Positions 58,335-64,000 of a stretch of 64,000 nt of DNA are shown piece by piece (position 1 is the stretch's first letter; the number at the start of each line of letters is the position of its first letter). The DNA lies in assembly GCA_947172415.1 (NCBI GenBank), contig OX359199.1, forward strand, positions 6,196,884 through 6,260,883. Reading direction: 5' to 3'. The DNA comes from Chondrosia reniformis. Taxonomy: Eukaryota > Porifera > Demospongiae > Chondrillida > Chondrillidae. The notes under the pieces were generated by a model. It did not search any database. It was not told the origin of the DNA and saw nothing but the letters and a program-made list of their open reading frames with translations. The position numbers and the translations under genes are program-made.

Positions 58335-61300
58335 TCAGGACTGTCCCTTTCCCATTTCATTGACAAGTTCATCGCAAATAGCTGCTAATTCTGCCTTCTC
58401 TTGTTCCTGAAAGGAGACATTGCAAACTTGTTTAATGTGTTCCAATATATAACACACACATTTTCAAAATGTACTCCCTTTACCTTTTGCTGAATAGCCC
58501 TCTTTAAATTGGCATTTTCCAAAGTGAGTTTCTTCATTTGTGCACTCATTCCAGCCATTTTTGAAGAATTTTCATCTTTTAACTTTTGAAACTCAATATT
58601 TACCCTAAAACAAACAAACATAGATACAGAGAGACAATTATAAGGTTGATTTCAGCTTATGTTAAGGGTAATCAAGCAAGCTAATGAAACTCAAGGCTAC
58701 CTACTCATTCTGCTTTCTCTGCATTTCTTCTCTGAGGGCAGACATTTTATCTTCTCCCTCCTTTAGAGATTTTTCCATATTGGATACAAGATCTTGTAAT
58801 GTAGACTCCCTCTAAACAGGTATTACAACAAAAGAAATCTTGAGAGCTAATAATTGTAACTTAACTAATCTGATTGTCAGAAACATGACTGCCTTTTAAA
58901 AAAATACATACACACATACATATACGTACATTGCATAGAAAGGGATGGACTAATATATATTATCAATGAGTGCTACTAAGTGTTGGTATCAGCTCACCTT
59001 CTTCAGTGCTTGAGATATCTCCTTTACTTTCATGTAACGGGTATGCAAGTCTCCAAAGGACATCTCCACTGATTCAAATTCTGAGAGAGCCTATAAGAGT
59101 GGTGAAAATGAAATATTCACTTCATCTGAAGACCAAGCAAATACAGCCAAGCATACCTGATCTCTCTGCTTCTGGACTTCTGTGACCTGCTCCTTTAAGC
59201 TCTTATACTTCACTAAGGACACATAAAATGACAACATTTCACTCAATTTCATACACTTAAACAAGCACAACTTTATATTACATGGTGTATGGACTGTAGA
59301 CAGTATAAGACTTACTTGTAGTGCTTTGTTGAGATTCTTCTAATTTGACTACTGCTGACCTGTATATGTGTGAGCATATACAAATGTATGAACATAACTA
59401 TCATATGAGTTACTAGCACCGTTTTCTCTATTCCTGACCACTGAGGTACGTACATGCATACTAAATGCACAAATACATACTTCCATTTTTGTAGTTCATT
59501 TTCTAATACAGTTCTCTCTCTCAGCATCAGCATGCCTTGAACCTTGTAACCTTCCTTCTCCAGATTGGCAATATTTAGCTGATCTTGTAAGTGTCTTTTA
59601 GAATCATCTGAACCTCTGCTATTCTGAAAGGTACATGCGGAAAAGTGGAAAAAAGTTGGTATGAAACTGTATCCTCATCCAGGAATGCTAAAGGAATTCC
59701 TAAACAATAAGTCTATGAATATATTCTTTTTGTATGTTTCCTTGGCAACATAGTTATGTCACACATTTCTATAAGAAAGTAGTGTTATACATGCAAGTAC
59801 ATATGTACTATATATTAAGTGGATCATCTTAGGTTAAATACTGAACCATAACACATATATGTACCAGTTGTCTCTCTTGTTGTAATGCTGCTTCTATCAT
59901 TCTAGAAACATCTTCCTCAGAAAACTTTAAAACCTTCAGATGCAAAAACAAGCAATATTTTAATATTATTGCGTTAATAAATTTCTTTCAACATTGACAT
60001 TTCATTGTACAAGCCACGCGGACAAAGTTACCTTGACCAGTTCTCCCTGATTCGTAGCATCACTACCCACATGGAGGCCGTCCTCAGAATTTATCACTGA
60101 GTGTTCTGAAGGCAGGTCATGCTCCACCTAACGAAAGCACATCACCATTTGTATCAACAGATGCACAGCCACAGCACTACGGCACTAACTGTACAGTGAA
60201 GTACTCATGCCTGGATGTACAACTAACTGTACAGTGAAGTACTCATGCCTGGATGTACAACTAACTGTACAGTGAAGTACTCATGCCTGGATGTACAACT
60301 AACTAGTGAGGATTCAGGTGCGTATGTAAGCAAATCCTTTTTCTGCGGACTAGCAAAGTGAACTCTTGATTTTGATGGCTTCTTTCGTTTATTCTCTCCA
60401 GGAGGCGGAGTATTTAACATCATCAGGTCAGAATTACTACACAAGGTAACGCAATGCAGCCAATCAGATGAGCTGCTGCAGAGCACACCCACTCTCTCAC
60501 ACACAGTACATACATCTACACACACACACTCTCTCTCTCTCTCACATACCTACACACACACACACAAACACATGCACACATATACCTACACATGCACACA
60601 TATACCTACACACTCTCTCTCTCTCTCACACACACACATGTACACACATATACCTACACATGCACACATACGTTGGCAGTTTAGCCTGAGGCACTACTCT
60701 TGGCTGTTCAGGCACTCTTCCAGAGGATTCTCCCCCAACCAAAGGATCAAACTTTACATACAGAGACTGTCTTGCTAAAGCACTGGCAGCCTATACAGGA
60801 ACACAGGATGTCAACATGTAGAGCCATCATAATGGACAGCAGCCTTTACTGAAAATGCTTGGACCCACTGCACATATACAGCACATACATAATATAAATG
60901 TCATACAATACGTACTGCAGTTTCATTTCTAGTAGATATATTCTCCAGATAGTCCAAATCAAAGTTTGTACCTACAGATAAATAATGCACATCACCTTGG
61001 TAAATACATAACTCTCTTACTCTCATACTTGTATTCTGAAAATGCTCATCTCCAAATTCGTCCATATAGTGCAAGTCATTATTAACAGGTGGATTACCTC
61101 TATATACGTATATGGTAAGAATAGTTTAAATTAATCTAATTAATTACAAGTTGCACAGCAAATAGCACAAATTGCCTAACCCTTTGCTCTGTGAGCAGAC
61201 ATCATCAATTATGCTGTCTAAAAAGTTCTACAGAAAGAGAGGAGAATTCAATGGAATGACACTTCTTATGCGACTAAAAACAATACGAAAGCAAAATGCT

Positions 61301-61674
61301 GCTTCATATTCATTCCTTCATACCTGTGCACATGTCATATAAAACTCATGTTCTGCTTTTGTTAGAATCGTCGTCCTCTCCAACCACCTTTCTGTTTCAT
61401 CCAGGTCCGATATGTGTTCCCATTTTGAAGGAGATGCCATTTGGGACTACAAGAAAAGTAAGACAACTCCTGCATGCACATAACCAGATAAAGAAGAGTA
61501 CTACCTGATTCATTTTATTCTCTTTGTGAGATGGTTTCAATGGTGAGCTCTGATTCTCTGTTGCACTGTGGAACGCCTTGGCTGGGCTGGGAAGCGCGAG
61601 GTTGTTCTCTGTAAGAATATCCACCACACTAGAGTGAGGTGTGGAGGTCACTGCATTGTTAAGGGAACAGAATT
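58335..61674 (-). CDS. TACC: Transforming acidic coiled-coil protein (5' end uncertain)
   Basis: Sixteen exons, minus strand: 61674-61505 (5' edge tentative), 61446-61324, 61227-61181, 61099-61029, 60971-60916, 60790-60672, 60436-60304, 60127-60032, 59933-59865, 59623-59481, 59359-59316, 59212-59157, 59090-58998, 58811-58705, 58604-58484, 58406-58335. Exons two to sixteen total 1350 nt in phase. ALARQSLYVKFDPLV is the TACC family signature motif. The last 200 residues are a coiled coil with FGDLHTRYMKVKE and the terminal ICDELVNEMGKGQS, matching the TACC C-terminus. TACCs bind ch-TOG/XMAP215 and stabilise centrosomal and spindle microtubules. The N-terminal exon is unsettled: a frame at 62149-62009 ends in phase 0 but the tentative acceptor at 61674 needs phase 1. 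Confidence 0.85.
60189..60303 (-). repeat. 38-bp tandem repeat starting at a TACC splice donor
   Basis: Three copies of a 38-bp unit follow the exon ending at 60304. On the minus strand each unit begins GTTAGT, so donor-like sites recur at 60303, 60265, 60227 and 60189. The first is the in-frame donor. The rest are tandem duplicates. Confidence 0.85.
60512..60670. repeat. CA / CT-rich simple repeats
   Basis: ACACACAC and CTCTCTCT runs with a repeated CACACATATACCTACACATG motif in a TACC intron. Translated frames across it are repeat artefacts. Confidence 0.9.
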
Positions 61675-62175
61675 CTTTAACACTCAACAAGTAAACAAGA
61701 AGGTCTTCACACAAGGTCACACAAGGTCAATGTAGCTTAACAAAGCATGCATCGATACGCTAATTAGCGAGTCTCAAATTTACAGGTATACCAACCCGAT
61801 ATGTACCAGACATTGACAGAGACCCTATTTAAAACGCGCCCTTGTTAGTAATTGTTCCCAAACTGAAGTCATTAATACTTAAGGGAAGATACCAAAGCGA
61901 ATTAACAAACACGAAATTGAAGAAAAGCTGTTATATAATTGAGACCGTACATTATAAAATTCAATGCACTGTATGCTTACAAAGGCTTCTTTTATAATTG
62001 ACACTTACTAAGACTTGGTTTGTTGAGAGACAAACGAGTTCAGAATTTTTGTTCCCGCGCTCAGAATTGAGACACACTCCAACTTCGGATTTTGAAAATA
62101 GATGAATCCATTTTGTGACCAGTCCCCGGAAGCCAAATTTGTGGCCCATTTTCTGGGTCTCGTCCCGGCCAGACG
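61675..62175. promoter_or_regulatory. Head-to-head region between TACC and pleckstrin
   Basis: About 500 bp between the tentative TACC 5' exon and the pleckstrin start. A minus-strand frame at 62149-62009 with a good donor (GTAAGT) could be a TACC 5' exon or untranslated. The two promoters must overlap here. Confidence 0.4.
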
Positions 62176-64000
62176 ATGTCAAAAGAAGGCTATCTTGTGA
62201 AAAAGGCAAGTTTCTAACTGATTAAGTTTGGAATCACGAACGTGTTTTTACATCATGAATTTAGCTATCTCTTAGTGTGCAATTTAATTACTTTATTTGA
62301 GGTGGTCAGAAGGGTATAGGTAGTAAAGATAGAAGACGAAGCGTTCTACTCTATGATATACACGTTACATTATAGCAAAGCTAACTATATATTGTATTGG
62401 TGAAACACGTTGTGTTATTACATGTTCTTCCGGATGAAAAACTCCAAAATTTTATTACATTGTGAGTAAAACGTTGGCTGGAATAGATTGTTTTATTGAG
62501 TAAGTTATTGTAGGCATACACGTGACTGCATTCTGCTTTCATCTATCTAGTCATTGTAGAGATAATGTAGGGGAAAGTGAAAATATCTAGTATTGTCATA
62601 TTATCTAATGGCTAGATATGAAGGTCTCTCTGTTGTCATACAGTACATTATCTAATGGCTAGATATGAAGGTCTCTCTATTGTCATACAGTGCATTATCT
62701 AATGGCCTTCTTGGTTGTACAGGGCCACATACGACAGAATTGGAGAACAAGATGGTTTGTGCTGAGAGATGATACATTAAGTTACTTCAAAAAGAGAGAA
62801 GTACGTACAAACAAACGTATGCTACTTTGTGCCAGTAGAATGTATACAGAGTTCTTCTCCATTTCAAGGACTATAATCCTGCTGGAGTTATACATCTACA
62901 AGGTTCCTCTCTGGTCTGCCCCCCTCCAGGAGGCAACAAGAAGCACCCAGTTAGTTCCTTTCTATATCCTGCAACTGCTCTCCAAGTCATCTGATGTGTG
63001 TGTTTGACCTATTTTCTCCAGTACATCTTGCATCTAAAGACCTCAGCTGGGAAGTTGTATGATATCAATGCTCCTGACTTGCAGACACGTGATGATTGGT
63101 ATCGCTCCATTGCAGACCGTATAAGAACTTTGGCCGATACCAGGGAGGTACATTTATAAGTGTGAGCACCGCATAGATATCAAACTAATGGACTATCTGT
63201 TGCTATTAGGGTTCCCCTCTGCTCTCCTCACCGACGCAGGGAGGAAAGAGCAGCAGTATACAACTAATGTGTGGCAACTGGTAGGTTTGTGCACAGGACA
63301 CGCTTTGTTTATTTAGACTGAGTTTGCTATGTATACAAATAGTTATCTATCTTTAAAGATGTTTTAGTTGCAGTCACTCTTTCCTTATTAGGGAGCTGAT
63401 AAGAGCTATGCAAGACCCCTGGGGTGGGATTCCCATGTCTGACTTGAAGATCAAGTCCAGTGTTCAGAACCCATGCTTCACTGGTTAGATTCTATCGGCT
63501 ACTTGTAGCAGAATAGAGACTCACTGTTTTGATTGTGTGTTAGGTCAAGCTGTGGTTGAGTGGCTGTTGAAATGGTCTTTTGTATCAACACGTGAGGATG
63601 CTGTAAAGTTAGGGACTATGCTGATATATGAAGGGCACATTAAAATGATGGATTCTGTTTCTGTGGAGCGATTAAATGCAATCAGTTTTGTACAGGACAA
63701 ACAGAAACTCAAATTATTAGATTCACCAGATCAGTGCTACCTATTTGTAAGGAACACACATACCGATGTTGCCATAGTTACCAAATATTTATGAATATAA
63801 TGAAAATAGATAGATTCTCCTCAATCTAGGCTTTTTATGCTCCATCAAAGGAATTGGATTTATTCAGTGATAATCTTTTTGATGCGGATAAGGAGATGTC
63901 AGTACAAGAAGAGACACCGGTGCAAGTAAATAGATGCAAAAATCTGTCACATATTTTTTAAAGGTTTATTTTTAGGCTATGTACGTATCTTAGACATTAT
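62176..64000 (+). CDS. PLEK: Pleckstrin (PH-DEP part, continues past the right edge)
   Basis: Exons 62176-62205, 62723-62800, 62869-62949, 63022-63147, 63210-63280, 63392-63483, 63544-63746, 63830-63925 and onwards, 259 codons so far. The first PH domain (1-105) starts MSKEGYLVKKGHIRQNW and has WFVLRDDTLSYFKKRE, GVIHLQGSSL and the conserved Trp of DDWYRSIADRI. A DEP domain follows (about 160-227: VVEWLLKWSFVSTREDAVKLG). Pleckstrins bind phosphoinositides through PH domains at membranes and regulate cytoskeleton and exocytosis. The second PH domain is expected beyond the edge. Intron 1 begins GCAAGT, a GC-AG intron: only this donor keeps the frame VKK-GHI. PLEK versus PLEK2 cannot be decided. 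Confidence 0.9.
62600..62705. repeat. 47-bp direct repeat in pleckstrin intron 1
   Basis: TTATCTAATGGCTAGATATG begins a 47-bp unit at 62601 and 62648 with a partial third at 62695, ending about 18 bp before the acceptor of exon 2. The third copy supplies part of the region where a branch point would lie. Confidence 0.85.

Noticed and set aside
60468-60778. His/Thr-rich plus-strand frames
   Set aside because: Translations of CA/CT simple repeats in a TACC intron.
62009-62209. Minus-strand frame (MGHKFGFRGLVTKW) as first coding exon of TACC
   Set aside because: Its donor leaves phase 0, but no in-frame phase-0 acceptor exists in the next TACC exon. Possibly untranslated, so left unassigned.

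Overview
This is a eukaryotic, almost certainly metazoan, genomic window, most likely from a demosponge. The genes are intron-rich with GT-AG junctions, the intergenic DNA is AT-rich, and the families are animal or holozoan: TACC, nucleophosmin with its C-terminal fold, pleckstrin, a receptor-tyrosine-kinase-like gene, an adhesion-type 7TM receptor and a NIDO-AMOP-VWD protein. The RING motif style (CGNHFC) and a cysteine-rich multi-pass receptor family of a kind I associate with sponges favour Porifera, but I could not test the species.

Layout. 1-409 (-): start of a RING/TRAF-type zinc finger gene. 524-9711 (+): COP9 signalosome subunit 1, 18 exons, 464 residues, with several minisatellites in its introns. 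9972-18421 (+): two Ig-like domains, a transmembrane segment and a tyrosine pseudokinase, plus an alternative phase-compatible terminal exon encoding von Willebrand C modules. 18767-26372 (+): 7TM receptor with a mucin-like stalk and a Lys/Asp repeat tail. 26762-28633 (-) and 30563-32434 (+): inverted intronless paralogues of a cysteine-rich multi-pass membrane family, flanking LIPT2 (28692-30418, +). 32973-35876 (+): nucleophosmin. 36217-43225: a satellite built of ~166-170 bp monomers interrupted by three nearly identical ~1.07 kb cores. 44521-45465 (-): intronless cupin-like gene. 45559-52036 (+): two-Ig single-pass membrane protein. 52629-57676 (-): NIDO/IPT/AMOP/VWD/EGF/FN3 protein with a one-base frameshift at a homopolymer. 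58335-61674 (-): TACC. 62176 to the edge (+): pleckstrin.

Exon chains were built by hand from splice signals, reading phase and family similarity. Where a chain is called complete, the summed exon lengths are divisible by three, which is an independent check. Housekeeping genes (CSN1, LIPT2, NPM1, TACC) are interleaved with cell-surface genes. Several neighbours are head to head with start codons about 60-115 bp apart, which suggests shared promoters. I see no tRNA or rRNA gene, no CRISPR array and no prokaryotic gene organisation.

The most interesting points are the possible secreted Ig-VWC isoform of the pseudokinase receptor, a catalytic-loop exon fragment inside a foldback element in the same gene, gene conversion between the inverted receptor paralogues, and the satellite/core array, which has diverged relatives elsewhere in the window.
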